From Streptomyces sp. NBC_01381 (GTDB lineage Bacteria; Actinomycetota; Actinomycetes; Streptomycetales; Streptomycetaceae): 64,000 nucleotides of DNA. Both the position numbers and the translations under genes were made by a program. Of this stretch, positions 42,679-54,019 are shown piece after piece. Under the pieces are notes generated by a model. The model saw only the letters and a program-made list of their open reading frames with translations, searched no databases and was not told the DNA's origin. Position 1 is the stretch's first letter. Each line of letters starts with the position of its first letter. The stretch is taken from positions 434,001 to 498,000 of the forward strand of contig NZ_JAPEPI010000002.1 of the NCBI RefSeq assembly GCF_026340305.1, written 5' to 3'.

Positions 42679-43962
42679 TCAACCGGCGAACTCCACCTCC
42701 GGATACCTCCCCGAAGGCCCGTCCAACAGATGATCGTCATCGCCCCGCAGCCAGCGGTCGAAGAACGAGACGACATAGGCCCGTTGAGCCGCCACCGCGC
42801 GAGCCGGGGCGACCTTGCCCATGTTCTCCTCGATCACCTTCTGGCTCACCCCGGCCTGTGGCAGGAGCGAGGCCAGGTCCGTGTACGTCTGGTGCATCGA
42901 GCCGCGCAGGGTCAGGTTCCGCTTCCAGGCCGTGGTGTGGGACCAGAACTCCCGCCAGGACGGCTCCGTCGTGCGGTCGCTGCCCTGCCTGCCCATCAGG
43001 AGGAACGGGCGGTCCAGGCCGTGCCGGGCCACCGGCATGAGGTTCGTGCCGTTCGGTTCGGGGTTGTACTCCAAGGTGCCGTCCAGGTCTATGCCCGCCT
43101 TCACACGACGGTCCTCGTACATCGTCTCGGCGGCCGCTATGCCGCCCGCCGACTGCCCGAACATGCCCACACGCCGCGCGTCGACGACCTTGGAGAGGCC
43201 GTGCGGCAAGGTGTCGATGCGGTCCAGGACGAACTTGGAGTCGGCCACCCGGACGTCGAGGACCTTCTTCAGCAGGGCCGGCATCTCGTTCGGCTGTGCC
43301 TCCTCCAGCGCCTTGCGCAGCGGGGCGTCGTCCTTCACCGAGCCGTCGGGGAACTGCACCAAAGGAGCCTCATAGGTGTGGTCGATCGTCAGCACCACAT
43401 AGCCGCGGCTCGCCAGCTCCTCGACAGCTGAAGTGCCCCACGTACGCGGGTCGTTGGCGCCCGAGGCGTAGATCACCACCGGGCGTCGGCCGCCGCTCAT
43501 GTCCACCGGGGCTCTTTCGCGGGCGTGCGTACGCATCGCCGCGAAGTCGATTGCGCCCTTGGGGATGCCGTGCGGTGACATGGAGTCCCAGCGCTCGGCC
43601 GCTCCTGGAGCCATGTACGGCGCCAGGCGGTGGTCGCCGTCCGACGTCCGCGCCGCCGGGTACCAGACGCTGACCATCAGCTCGCGGTACCGCTGCGAGG
43701 GCACCCAGGGGTCGTGCCGCGAACGGTCGACGAGGCGCGTCGAGAACGTACCGATCTCGTGCGGGCCCGTGGGTGCGGGAAGCCGCGCCTTGACCCCGGC
43801 GGATGTGGGCGGGGGAGTGGACCCTGCCTGGGCGGGGGCCGGGGCGGCCACCACAGCCGCCGCCAGGCCGGCCGCCGCGAGCCCCATCATCGAGCGTCGA
43901 GTCAGAGCCGAGGAGCGTCGAGTTGAAGCCGATTGCGTCGCGCCAGTCGCCGAAAAGTTCAT
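42679..43962 (-). CDS. Tat-exported alpha/beta hydrolase (PAF acetylhydrolase/chlorophyllase-like)
   Basis: A 427-residue protein. I start at the ATG at 43962 (MNFSATGATQ), with GGAG close upstream. The N-terminus has a twin-arginine signal (LTRRSMMGLAAAGLAAAVVA, ending APAPAQA). The catalytic domain includes RELMVSVWYPAAR, RPVVIYASGANDPRTWG, YVVLTIDHTYEAPLVQFPDG and the nucleophile elbow VGMFGQSAGGIAAAE, then IDLDGTLEYNPEP with the acid and GSMHQTYTDL with the histidine. This matches platelet-activating-factor acetylhydrolase isoform II and related plastid-type hydrolases. It probably cleaves esters outside the cell; the substrate is not known. Confidence 0.85.
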   Translation of the reverse strand: MNFSATGATQSASTRRSSALTRRSMMGLAAAGLAAAVVAAPAPAQAGSTPPPTSAGVKARLPAPTGPHEIGTFSTRLVDRSRHDPWVPSQRYRELMVSVWYPAARTSDGDHRLAPYMAPGAAERWDSMSPHGIPKGAIDFAAMRTHARERAPVDMSGGRRPVVIYASGANDPRTWGTSAVEELASRGYVVLTIDHTYEAPLVQFPDGSVKDDAPLRKALEEAQPNEMPALLKKVLDVRVADSKFVLDRIDTLPHGLSKVVDARRVGMFGQSAGGIAAAETMYEDRRVKAGIDLDGTLEYNPEPNGTNLMPVARHGLDRPFLLMGRQGSDRTTEPSWREFWSHTTAWKRNLTLRGSMHQTYTDLASLLPQAGVSQKVIEENMGKVAPARAVAAQRAYVVSFFDRWLRGDDDHLLDGPSGRYPEVEFAG

Positions 43963-44089
43963 GACTCCATGCTGATCTCGGCCCGCGCCCCTGACCATGT
44001 GGGAAATCCCGAGACTTCGCCGTGGGGGATTACCCCCACGGCCCACCCCAGCCATCCCCAGCCACGCCCGGTCAATCGCCGGCGGGACG

Positions 44090-44860
44090 CTACTCCCCCC
44101 GCCGCCGAATCTTGCTCCCCAGCCACACCAGCGGGTCGTACTTGCGGTCAACCGCCCGTTCCTTCAAGGGAATCAGCGCATTGTCCGTGATCTTGATGCC
44201 CTCGGGGCAGACCTCCGTGCAGCACTTGGTGATGTTGCAGTAGCCGAGCCCGTGCTCGTCCTGGGCGGTGGCCTTGCGGTCGAGGCCGGTCTCCGCCGCC
44301 GCGTCCAGCGGGTGCATGTCCAGCTCGGCGACCCGCATCAGGAAGCGCGGCCCCGCGAAAGCCGCCTTGTTCTCCTCGTGGTCGCGCACCACATGGCAGG
44401 TGTCCTGGCACAGGAAGCACTCGATGCACTTGCGGAACTCCTGGGAGCGGTCCACGTCCTCCTGCATCATGCGGTACTCGCCGGGGCCGAGATCGGCGGG
44501 CGGCACGAAGGCCGGGACCTCGCGCGCCTTCGTGTAGTTGAAGCCCACGTCCGTCACCAGGTCGCGCACCACGGGGAAGGCCCGCAGCGGGGTCACCGTG
44601 ATGACATCGCCGGGGTCGAACACCGACATCCGCGTCATGCACATCAGCCGCGGCCGACCGTTGATCTCCGCCGAGCACGAACCGCACTTGCCCGCCTTGC
44701 AGTTCCAGCGCACCGCCAGGTCGGGTGCCTGGGTGGCCTGGAGGCGGTGGATGATGTCGAGGACGACCTCGCCGTCGTTGACCTCGACCTTGAAGTCCTC
44801 CAGGCCGCCGCCGCCGAGATCGCCGCGCCAGACCTTGAATTGCGCGTCGTACGAACTCAC
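44090..44860 (-). CDS. sdhB: Succinate dehydrogenase iron-sulfur subunit
   Basis: A 256-residue protein, GTG start in a GTGA overlap with sdhA. The N-terminal ferredoxin-like domain has CKAGKCGSCSAEINGRPRLM with the [2Fe-2S] cysteines. The C-terminal domain has CIECFLCQDTCHV and CNITKCCTEVCPEGI, the cysteine sets for [4Fe-4S] and [3Fe-4S] clusters. It carries electrons from the flavoprotein to the membrane subunit. Order C-A-B with overlaps of 1 and 4 nt shows one operon. The three-subunit composition resembles mycobacterial Sdh1 rather than the four-subunit Sdh2. Confidence 0.95.
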   Translation of the reverse strand: MSSYDAQFKVWRGDLGGGGLEDFKVEVNDGEVVLDIIHRLQATQAPDLAVRWNCKAGKCGSCSAEINGRPRLMCMTRMSVFDPGDVITVTPLRAFPVVRDLVTDVGFNYTKAREVPAFVPPADLGPGEYRMMQEDVDRSQEFRKCIECFLCQDTCHVVRDHEENKAAFAGPRFLMRVAELDMHPLDAAAETGLDRKATAQDEHGLGYCNITKCCTEVCPEGIKITDNALIPLKERAVDRKYDPLVWLGSKIRRRGE

Positions 44861-46809
44861 TCGTAGAGCTCCTCTTCAGCCAGGTACTTGACCAGCTCCT
44901 CCTTCTCGAAGAGAGCGAGCAAGTCGGGACGGATGGGCTCGGTCGTGACCCGCACCAGGTCGATCTGGCCGCGCACGGGATCCGTCGCCGCCAACCCACC
45001 CGTCGGATCGGCCAGTTGGCAGAGCAGATTCGCTCGGCGCCACTCGCGGTTCATCGCCGGATGGTCCTCGCGGGTGTGCCCGCCCCGGCTCTCCGTGCGC
45101 TCCAGGGCGGCCCGCGCCACGCACTCGCTGACCAGGAGCATGTTGCGCAGGTCGAGCGCGAGGTGCCAGCCGGGGTTGAACTGGCGGTGGCCCTCGACGC
45201 CCGCCCGGCGCGCCCGCACCCGCAGTTCGGCGAGCTTCTCCAGGGCCTGCTCCATCTCGGCCTCCCGGCGGATGATGCCGACCAGGTCGTTCATCGTCTG
45301 CTGGAGTTCCTGGTGGAGGGTGTACGGATTCTCCGGCGTGGTCCCGTCCTCGGGGCCCTCGGCGCTGAACGGCCGCAGCGCCTCGGCCGCCGCCGTGTCC
45401 ACCTGCGTCTCGTCCACCAGGGGCCTGGCCCCGGAGAGTTCGGACGCGTGCCGCGCCGCGTGCAGTCCCGCGCGCCGCCCGAAGACCAGCAGGTCGGAGA
45501 GGGAGTTGCCGCCGAGCCGGTTGGAGCCGTGCATGCCGCCCGCCACCTCGCCGGCCGCGTACAGACCCGGCACGCGCCGCGCGGACGCCGTGTCCGAGTC
45601 GACCGCGATGCCGCCCATCACGTAGTGACAGGTCGGCCCGACCTCCATCGCCTCGGCCGTGATGTCGACGTCCGCAAGCTCCTTGAACTGGTGGTACATG
45701 GACGGGAGCCGGCGCCGGATGACCTCGGCGGGCATGCGCGTCGAGACGTCGAGGAAGACCCCGCCGTGCGGTGATCCGCGGCCAGCCTTCACCTCGGAGT
45801 TGATGGCGCGCGCCACTTCGTCGCGCGGCAGCAGTTCAGGGGGGCGGCGGTTGTTGTCCGGATCCTCGTACCAGCGGTCGCCCTCCTCCTCCGACTGCGC
45901 GTACTTCTCCTTGAAGACGTCGGGTACGTAGTCGAACATGAACCGCTTGCCTTCGGAGTTGCGCAGTACGCCGCCGTCGCCCCGCACGGACTCGGTGACG
46001 AGGATGCCCTTCACCGAGGGCGGCCAGACCATCCCCGTGGGGTGGAACTGCACGAACTCCATGTTCAGGAGAGGCGCCCCGGCGAGCAGGGCGAGCGCGT
46101 GGCCGTCGCCCGTGTACTCCCAGGAATTCGACGTCACCTTGAAGGACTTGCCGATGCCGCCGGTCGCCAGGACCACGCTCGGGGCCTCGAGCACGAAGAA
46201 GCGGCCGGACTCGCGGTCGTAGCAGAAGGTGCCGCTGACCCGGCCCTCCTCGCCGAAGACGCCGCTCTCCTCCTTCAGGACGCGGGTGACGGTGCACTCC
46301 TGGAAGACCTTCAACCGCGCTTCGTGGTCGCCGTATTCGCGCTCGTCCTCCTGTTGAAGGGAGACGATTTTCTGCTGGAGCGTACGGATCAGCTCAAGAC
46401 CCGTACGGTCGCCGACGTGCGCGAGGCGCGGGTACTCGTGCCCTCCGAAGTTGCGCTGGGAGATCCGCCCGTCCGCCGTGCGGTCGAACAGGGCGCCCCA
46501 GGTCTCCAACTCCCAGACCCGGTCGGGTGCTTCACGCGCGTGCAGCTCGGCCATCCGCCACTGGTTGAGGAACTTGCCGCCGCGCAGGGTGTCGCGGAAG
46601 TGGACCTGCCAGTTGTCTCCGGAGTTCACATTGCCCATGGAGGCCGCGATGCCGCCCTCGGCCATCACCGTATGGGCCTTGCCGAACAGGGACTTGCAGA
46701 TCACCGCCGTACGGGCGCCCTGCTCACGTGCCTCGATCGCGGCCCGCAGGCCCGCGCCCCCGGCCCCCACCACGACAACGTCCCACTGCTGCCGCTCCAC
46801 TTGAGACAT
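44857..46809 (-). CDS. sdhA: Succinate dehydrogenase/fumarate reductase flavoprotein subunit
   Basis: A 650-residue protein. The true start is the ATG at 46809 (MSQVERQQ), which overlaps the cytochrome subunit stop by 1 nt; a longer reading upstream is only the other frame of that gene. VVVVGAGGAGLRAAIEA binds FAD, KAHTVMAEGGIAASMGN includes the histidine that attaches FAD covalently, and HPTGMVWPP, RDEVARAIN and HGSNRLGGNSLSDLLVFG are catalytic-domain landmarks. It oxidises succinate to fumarate on the inner face of the membrane and passes electrons to SdhB. Confidence 0.96.
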   Translation of the reverse strand: MSQVERQQWDVVVVGAGGAGLRAAIEAREQGARTAVICKSLFGKAHTVMAEGGIAASMGNVNSGDNWQVHFRDTLRGGKFLNQWRMAELHAREAPDRVWELETWGALFDRTADGRISQRNFGGHEYPRLAHVGDRTGLELIRTLQQKIVSLQQEDEREYGDHEARLKVFQECTVTRVLKEESGVFGEEGRVSGTFCYDRESGRFFVLEAPSVVLATGGIGKSFKVTSNSWEYTGDGHALALLAGAPLLNMEFVQFHPTGMVWPPSVKGILVTESVRGDGGVLRNSEGKRFMFDYVPDVFKEKYAQSEEEGDRWYEDPDNNRRPPELLPRDEVARAINSEVKAGRGSPHGGVFLDVSTRMPAEVIRRRLPSMYHQFKELADVDITAEAMEVGPTCHYVMGGIAVDSDTASARRVPGLYAAGEVAGGMHGSNRLGGNSLSDLLVFGRRAGLHAARHASELSGARPLVDETQVDTAAAEALRPFSAEGPEDGTTPENPYTLHQELQQTMNDLVGIIRREAEMEQALEKLAELRVRARRAGVEGHRQFNPGWHLALDLRNMLLVSECVARAALERTESRGGHTREDHPAMNREWRRANLLCQLADPTGGLAATDPVRGQIDLVRVTTEPIRPDLLALFEKEELVKYLAEEELYE

Positions 46810-47642
46810 CAGAACAACCTCGGATCGTCGAAGGCGCCGGACGCGACCAGGTACACGTAGAAGTCGGCGAGCGCCACGCTCACCAGCGAGGCCCAGGCGA
46901 GCAGCATGTGGCGTGCGTTCAGTTTTCCAACCCACTGCCACATGCGGTACCGCACGGGATGCTTGGAGAAGTGCTTGAGCTTGCCGCCGACGATGTGCCG
47001 GCAGGAGTGACAGGAGAGTGTGTACGCCCAGATCAGCGTGATGTTGACCAGGAACACGAGGGTGCCGAGGCCCATGTGGCCCCACTCGTAGTGCTCGTCG
47101 CGGAACGCGAGCACGGTGTCGTACGTGAGGATGCCCGCCACCGGAACCGCCGCGTAGAAGAAGTAGCGGTGGATGTTCTGCAGGATCAGCGGGAAACGGG
47201 TCTCTCCGGAGTACTTCTTGTGCGGCTCGGCGACCGCGCAGGCGGGCGGTGACGCCCAGAAACCGCGGTAGTAGGCCTTGCGGTAGTAGTAGCAGGTCAG
47301 CCGGAAGCCGAGCGGGAAGATCAGGATCAGCAGGGCGGGGGACAGGCCCCACCAGCTGCCGAAGATCTCCCAGTTGGGCCCGCCCCGCATCGGCTCGCAG
47401 TTCTCGGCGAGGCACGGGGAGTAGAACGGGGAGACATAGGGCGCCGCGTAGTAGTCGGCGTTCGCGAAGGCCCGCCAGGTCGAGTAGACGACGAAGGCGA
47501 AGAGCCCGGCGGCCGTCGCGGCGGGCGCGAGCCACCAGCGGTCGGTCCGCAGATGGGCAGCGCTGATCGCGGCGCGCGTCTTCCCTCGTACGCCGCCGGG
47601 CTCCTGTTCGCTTTTCAGGTGGGGTTCTGTGCCAGTGGCCAA
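46809..47642 (-). CDS. sdhC: Succinate dehydrogenase cytochrome/membrane anchor subunit (Sdh1-type)
   Basis: A 277-residue membrane protein of five helices. The likely start is the TTG at 47642, with GAAGGAG 10 nt upstream. Helices include WWLAPAATAAGLFAFVVYST, SPALLILIFPLGFRLTCYYY, RYFFYAAVPVAGILTY, TLVFLVNITLIWAYTLSCHS and LLAWASLVSVALADFYVYL. Histidines in LQNIHRYFF, CHSCRHIVGG and NARHMLLA are placed to bind heme. Length and pattern match the single anchor subunit of mycobacterial Sdh1. It should pass electrons to menaquinone. Its stop overlaps the sdhA start, TGATG. Confidence 0.88.
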   Translation of the reverse strand: MATGTEPHLKSEQEPGGVRGKTRAAISAAHLRTDRWWLAPAATAAGLFAFVVYSTWRAFANADYYAAPYVSPFYSPCLAENCEPMRGGPNWEIFGSWWGLSPALLILIFPLGFRLTCYYYRKAYYRGFWASPPACAVAEPHKKYSGETRFPLILQNIHRYFFYAAVPVAGILTYDTVLAFRDEHYEWGHMGLGTLVFLVNITLIWAYTLSCHSCRHIVGGKLKHFSKHPVRYRMWQWVGKLNARHMLLAWASLVSVALADFYVYLVASGAFDDPRLF

Positions 47643-47706
47643 CGAGGCTCGACTCCTTCGTCCGTCCTCCGGAGGTGGTGGGCAGAGAGCTCAGGGGGCT
47701 TGGGAC

Positions 47707-48012
47707 TCAGGGGGCGTGGCGGTCCTTGGACCCCAGGCCCTCGTCGTCCGAGTCCGTCCACAGCGAGTTGTCGTAGGGCTTCTCGGGGATGTGGACGAGG
47801 TCGGGCCGCTCCTGCGGCTGCCCGGGGGGCGCGCCCGGCGTCGTGGCGCGGAGCAGGGCGAAGCTCTCGCGCAGATGGTCGGTGTCGGTGCGGACCCGGC
47901 GTACGTCGATGCCTTGCATCTCGGCACCGGCATGCTGCGTCAGCTTGTCGACGGTGCGGACCAGCTCGTCGACGCATCGCTGTACGGCCGTCAGGTCATC
48001 CTGCAGAGCCAT
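47707..48012 (-). CDS. Conserved hypothetical protein upstream of sdh (101 aa)
   Basis: ATG start at 48012. The first 55 residues form amphipathic helices (DDLTAVQRCVDELVRTVDKL and HLRESFALLRA). The C-terminal part is proline-rich and acidic (GAPPGQPQERPDLVHIPEKP). No signal or membrane segment is visible. It lies 64 bp before sdhC on the same strand and may be in the same transcript. Similar short proteins occur next to this operon in streptomycetes, as I recall; their job is unknown. Confidence 0.7.
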   Translation of the reverse strand: MALQDDLTAVQRCVDELVRTVDKLTQHAGAEMQGIDVRRVRTDTDHLRESFALLRATTPGAPPGQPQERPDLVHIPEKPYDNSLWTDSDDEGLGSKDRHAP

Positions 48013-48350
48013 AACTTGCCCTCACTTCAGGTGTGCGGTGGCAACGCTCATGCGCCTGCGAGTGTTGCGCGTCACATCCGGCTTGGGAAGAGATCTGCAT
48101 CGATTCGCGGCGCATACGCAACGAATGCGCCGGGTCACGCGCTGATACGGGCCGACGCGCCGGACCAGGTGTCCGGATTGGGCCGCACGAGTGGCGTCCG
48201 GGTGTCGCCGCGCCGTGTCGCCGCTACTCGCCGTGCCGTGTCGCCTTGAGTGGAGCGATAGATGTGATCAACTCCATATCCCAACATATAGGAACAAACC
48301 CGGCATGGTCCTGGTAGTGGGCGGTCGGGCGAGCCTCGGAGGTATCCGTC
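48013..48350. other. Divergent intergenic region without a gene
   Basis: A 338-bp gap between divergent transcription units. It has several GCCGTGTCGCC repeats around 48198-48247 and, near 48262-48300, the most AT-rich stretch in the vicinity (ATCCCAACATATAGGAACAA). That part is likely the promoter of the lipoprotein gene that starts at 48351. I see no ORF or RNA gene. Confidence 0.5.
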
Positions 48351-50648
48351 ATGTCCCCAGACAGCGTCAGGCTGAGATCTGCCGTGTTCCTCGCCACGGG
48401 CGTGCTGGCGCTGCCCGTCCTCGCCGCCTGCAGCTCCCAGGACGAGGCCGGTGCCCCGACCGCGGAGCAGGACGTCGCTCCCGCCGCACGGGATCTCGTG
48501 GCCGACGGGGGGACCATGAACTGGGCCGTCGACGCGGTGCCGGAAACCCTCAACTCCTTCCAGTCGGACGCCGATGCGGGCACCACGCGGGTCGCGGGCG
48601 CGGTCCTGCCGTCGATGTACCGCCTGGACGAGCAGGGCAGGGCGCAGCGCAACGAGGACTTCCTGGAGTCCGCGAAGGTCGTCGAGCGCGAGCCGAAACA
48701 GGTCGTGCTCTACAAGCTGCACCAGCAGGCGGTGTGGAGCGACGGCCGGGAGATCGGCGCCGACGACTTCGCGGCGCAGCAGCGGGCGCTCTCCGGCAAG
48801 GACAGCGCGTACTGGACGGCTCGCAACGCCGGCTACGACCGCATCGAGAAGATCGAGCGCGGAGCGAACAACCTGGAGGTGCGCGTCACCTTCAACAAGC
48901 CCTATGCGGACTGGCGTTCGCTCTTCTCGCCGCTGTACCCGAAGGAGGTCATGGGCACCCCTGACACCTTCAACGACGGGGCGCGGGCCAAGCTCAAGGT
49001 GAGCGCGGGGCCGTTCGCCGTCCAGGACTTCGACCGCAAGGCGGGCGAGGTCACGCTGACCCGCAATCCGCGCTGGTGGGGCAGGCCCGCCAAGCTCTCC
49101 AAGCTGGTCCTGCGCGAGGTGCCGCGCGGCGAGCGGGCCGCAGCGCTCGCCGCCGGGCAGGTCGACCTCGCCGAGATCGACGCTCCGGAGGCGGGGCGCA
49201 TCCTGAACGCCGCCCGTGACAAGGGCGTCCAGGGCCCGCTCTCGCATGGCCCCGAGACGCAGCTCACCCCGGGAAAGGCGCTGCGCTCCTGGGCGATCGC
49301 CAACGGCTCCGACGAGGAGGCGGCCGGCACCGAGCTGCGGGCCCGCGAGAAGACCGGCAAGGCGATCAAGAAGTACGCCGACGAACAGTCGGGCCTGCGG
49401 GGCTACACCGTCCGCAAGTCCCTCGAACCGGCCTACACCCAGCTCGCCCTCAACGGCACCGAGGGCCCGCTCGCCGACGACCGGGTGCGGCGCGCGGTGG
49501 CCCGCGCCCTCGACCGCGACGAGATCGCCAAGGCGGTCCTGACCCCGCTCGGCCTGCCCGCCGAGCCGGTCGGAAGCCATCTGGCCCTCGCGGGGCAGCA
49601 GGCGTACGCCGACAACAGCGGCGCACTGGGGGACCAGGACACCACCGAGGCGCGGGCGCTGCTCGCCGACGCGGGGTGGGTGCCGGGCGGCCCGCTGAAG
49701 GAGAAGAAGGAGAAGACGGCCGGCGCCGAGAAGGGGAAGTCCGGCTCGGAGTCCGGGTCCGGCGACTCGGGCGACTCCGGTGACTCCGGTGACTCCGACG
49801 ACGGAACGTACATCGTCGGCGAGGACGACCAGAAGCCCGGCGACAGCGGCACCTCGGTGCTCGCGCCCGCTCCGGCAGCGGCCTACCAGGAAGCAGCGCT
49901 GACCCGCCAGGCGGATTCCTTCACGTCGCGGCGCGAGGCGGACAAGGAGAAGAAGAAGGACCCCGGCGGGCACGCCAGGCAGCACACCGACAAGCAGGCG
50001 AAGAAGGGCGGCGCTCCCGGGGCGTACGCCCCGAAGGGCACCGCCGCGCCGGCCGCGCCCGCCGCCGCGCCGGGCGGCCTCATGGCCAAGGACGGCAAGC
50101 CGCTCACGCTCCGCTTCGTCCTGCCTTCGGGCGAGGGCTCGGAGTCGCTGCGCACGGTGGCGGAACGTATCTCCAGAATGCTGCAGAAGATCGGCGTCCG
50201 TACGGAGACGGCGAAGGTCGCCGACGACAGCTACTTCAAGGACCACATCGCGTCCGGCCAGTACGACCTCGCCCTCTACTCCTGGCCCGCGTCGGCCTTC
50301 CCGGCCACGGACGCGCGCCCGATCTTCGCCAAGCCGGTACCGGCCGCGGACGGTTCGCTCAACGTCGAGCAGAACTACACGCGGGTCGGCACGGACCACA
50401 TCGACCAGCTCTTCGACCAGGCGCTGGGTGAGCTGGACGAGGACGAGAACCGCGCCCTGGTCAGGAAGGCCGACGCCCGCATCTGGGCCGAGGCGGGCTC
50501 CATCCCCCTCTATCAGCGCCCCCAGCTGGTGGCGGCTCGCCCGAACCTGGCGAACGCCGGAGCCTTCGGCTTCCAGTCCCCGCACTACGAGGACATCGGC
50601 TTCCTGAAGCCGGGCGCGAAGCCGTCGGGCAAGCCCGAGGAGAAGTGA
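48351..50648 (+). CDS. Family 5 peptide/solute-binding lipoprotein with a long low-complexity insert
   Basis: A 765-residue protein. The lipobox LPVLAAC places the lipidated cysteine at residue 27. The two flanking parts match SBP_bac_5 proteins: GGTMNWAVDAVPETLNSF, then SDGREIGADDFAAQ, and LTRNPRWWG, and later VRRAVARALDRDEIAKAV and LTLRFVLPSGEGSESLRTVA. Between about residues 440 and 585 it has an insert with GDSGDSGDSGDSD, many Lys/Glu pairs and an Ala/Pro-rich part (GTAAPAAPAAAPGG). Normal family members have about 520-600 residues. No permease or ATPase genes follow directly, so it may be an orphan binding protein that serves another transporter. Confidence 0.87.
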   Translation: MSPDSVRLRSAVFLATGVLALPVLAACSSQDEAGAPTAEQDVAPAARDLVADGGTMNWAVDAVPETLNSFQSDADAGTTRVAGAVLPSMYRLDEQGRAQRNEDFLESAKVVEREPKQVVLYKLHQQAVWSDGREIGADDFAAQQRALSGKDSAYWTARNAGYDRIEKIERGANNLEVRVTFNKPYADWRSLFSPLYPKEVMGTPDTFNDGARAKLKVSAGPFAVQDFDRKAGEVTLTRNPRWWGRPAKLSKLVLREVPRGERAAALAAGQVDLAEIDAPEAGRILNAARDKGVQGPLSHGPETQLTPGKALRSWAIANGSDEEAAGTELRAREKTGKAIKKYADEQSGLRGYTVRKSLEPAYTQLALNGTEGPLADDRVRRAVARALDRDEIAKAVLTPLGLPAEPVGSHLALAGQQAYADNSGALGDQDTTEARALLADAGWVPGGPLKEKKEKTAGAEKGKSGSESGSGDSGDSGDSGDSDDGTYIVGEDDQKPGDSGTSVLAPAPAAAYQEAALTRQADSFTSRREADKEKKKDPGGHARQHTDKQAKKGGAPGAYAPKGTAAPAAPAAAPGGLMAKDGKPLTLRFVLPSGEGSESLRTVAERISRMLQKIGVRTETAKVADDSYFKDHIASGQYDLALYSWPASAFPATDARPIFAKPVPAADGSLNVEQNYTRVGTDHIDQLFDQALGELDEDENRALVRKADARIWAEAGSIPLYQRPQLVAARPNLANAGAFGFQSPHYEDIGFLKPGAKPSGKPEEK

Positions 50649-50776
50649 GCCTGCCCTAACTACGCTCAGATTCCGCTCAACTCCCTTGCCCGCCGGCCAC
50701 CCCGGCGGGCAAGGTCGTGTCTACCCATTGACCTGTGCGTTTCCTCCCCACGCCCCTGAGCACCGGCGGTACGTCC

Positions 50777-51385
50777 ATGACCCGGAACCTGTCGGTCGGC
50801 GTCACCGCCGCGGCGCTGCTCGCGACCCTCACGGCATGCACCTCCGACGAGACTCCCCGAACCCCGACGGCCTGCGAGGGCGGCACCTACACCTGGACCG
50901 ATGTCCGGCAGCGGTCCACGCTGACCGGCCTCGCCGAGCCCGTGACGATCAAGGGCAAGGCGTCCTCCCGCGCGGCCGAGATCGACCCGCTGAAAGGCGC
51001 CCGCCGATCCGTCACCTTCACCACGCTCGACGAGGGCCCTGACGCGAAGGCGGCGATCAAGTCGCTCGGCCGTCACATCGGGAGTGATGAGCCCCTCGCC
51101 CCACTCGGCGAGGAGATCGGGGACGAGGGCTTCTTCATGGAGGACGCCTCGGGCGACACCCGGGCCGGCACCTACTTCGCGTGGTCGTACGCGGATGTCG
51201 TCGAGGCGAACTTCACCTACCGGTGCGGTGACACGGAACCGGCGCGTGGGCATCTGGTGACCTGGGGGAGCGTGGGCACGGGGCTTCTGCCCTGTGCGCG
51301 GCGGCAGGAAGGGGCCGACGCGGCCGCGCTCGCCGCGGCCCGGCAGCGCTGCCCGCAGGGCTCACCGGCTACGGAGAAGGCGTAA
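50777..51385 (+). CDS. Putative lipoprotein of unknown function
   Basis: I start at the ATG at 50777, which gives a compact lipoprotein signal (MTRNLSVGVTAAALLATLTA then Cys21); a GTG 14 codons earlier is also possible. The mature protein (about 180 residues) has several cysteine pairs (TPTACEGGTYTW; NFTYRCGDTEPARGH; LLPCARRQEG), which may form disulfides, and a motif TWTDVRQRSTLTGLAEPVTI. I do not recognise a family. It lies between the binding lipoprotein gene (128 bp upstream) and typA. Confidence 0.7.
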   Translation: MTRNLSVGVTAAALLATLTACTSDETPRTPTACEGGTYTWTDVRQRSTLTGLAEPVTIKGKASSRAAEIDPLKGARRSVTFTTLDEGPDAKAAIKSLGRHIGSDEPLAPLGEEIGDEGFFMEDASGDTRAGTYFAWSYADVVEANFTYRCGDTEPARGHLVTWGSVGTGLLPCARRQEGADAAALAAARQRCPQGSPATEKA

Positions 51386-51541
51386 AACCCCTGGTCAAGC
51401 CCCATGCAAGGGTCCCGCGCAGGCCATCCCCCCGTGGGCCACGTAGACTGGGGTGAGGCCGTGGCGTGTTCTGCCCGGCAGGGCACGCGTACCGGACCGT
51501 ACGCGCCGCCGTCCACTCTTCCCGGGAGAAGCGCAGCTCGT

Positions 51542-53416
<1,875 letters not shown>

Positions 53417-53499
53417 GGCCGTGACAAAGCCTGGCTAAAGTTTTGAGCCACGCCAGGCTCATGCGCAACCGCCGCTGACGCTCTGCGAATTCGGCAACT

Positions 53500-53545
53500 G
53501 AGGCCGGTTTCCGCCCCTCCGGAAGGAGGGCCGGGAGCCGGCCTC
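53500..53545 (+). terminator. Nested hairpin after typA
   Basis: An outer stem GAGGCCGG / CCGGCCTC (53500-53507 and 53538-53545) and an inner CCCTCC-GGAA-GGAGGG with a GNRA-like tetraloop. A weaker 8-bp stem (AGCCTGGC / GCCAGGCT, 53428-53459) lies just after the stop. Together they probably end the typA transcript. Confidence 0.65.
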
Positions 53546-54019
53546 TCGCGCATCTGCGGCGGTTGCCCCCTGCGCGGCCCGTCAGGCCGCTACGCTGGCG
53601 CACACCTCCCAGGGTCTACGCGTGTCCACCGGACCGCGTCCGAAGGGCCCCGCCGGGCGTCTTCAACTCGCCCCGCCGCAACCGGTTTTCCTGGACGCTC
53701 CGTCCGGAATACGGACACCATTGACCGTTAGATGTGTAACACGTCCGTTTCGCAACCATCTATCTCGGATCGGTTTGTCCGGATTTTGGAAGTTGTACGC
53801 GCCAGGTGTGATTGAACCGAGACCAAAAGACTGTGGTCGACCGGTACCTCATGGCTAATAGTTGACCGCGTATAGCTCGGGTCAATGGGTCACGCGCTGT
53901 GGGGAGCGCCGACTCACGAGCACACTGGGGTACGTCGATCTTCGCGCCGTCAGGGGTGTCGGCGCGGTTTCTTGTACCCCCTCTTGTAGTGAACAAGTGG
54001 ACTCATGAGGAGGAACCCC
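53546..54019. other. Long promoter/leader region before the oligopeptide ABC operon
   Basis: A gene-free stretch of about 470 bp. From about 53690 to 53890 it is clearly richer in A+T than its surroundings and contains the inverted repeat GTGTAACAC (53731-53739). This is where I expect promoters and operators for the operon. The region closest to the gene ends in an AGGAGGA ribosome site (54009-54014). I find no coding sequence or structured RNA that I can support. Confidence 0.5.

Noticed and set aside
46810..47535. N-terminal extension of the sdhA frame
   Set aside because: The frame stays open upstream but is the shifted reading of sdhC, rich in Arg and Leu with no ribosome site. The ATG at 46809 coupled to the sdhC stop gives the normal family length.
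48135..50585. Long minus-strand open frame opposite the binding lipoprotein
   Set aside because: Same cause as above; the plus strand encodes a lipoprotein with a lipobox and family motifs.
53417..54019. tRNA or small ORF in the gap between typA and the ABC operon
   Set aside because: No cloverleaf or conserved T-loop sequence was seen, and the only open frame (53622-53858) has no ribosome site or coding-type composition.
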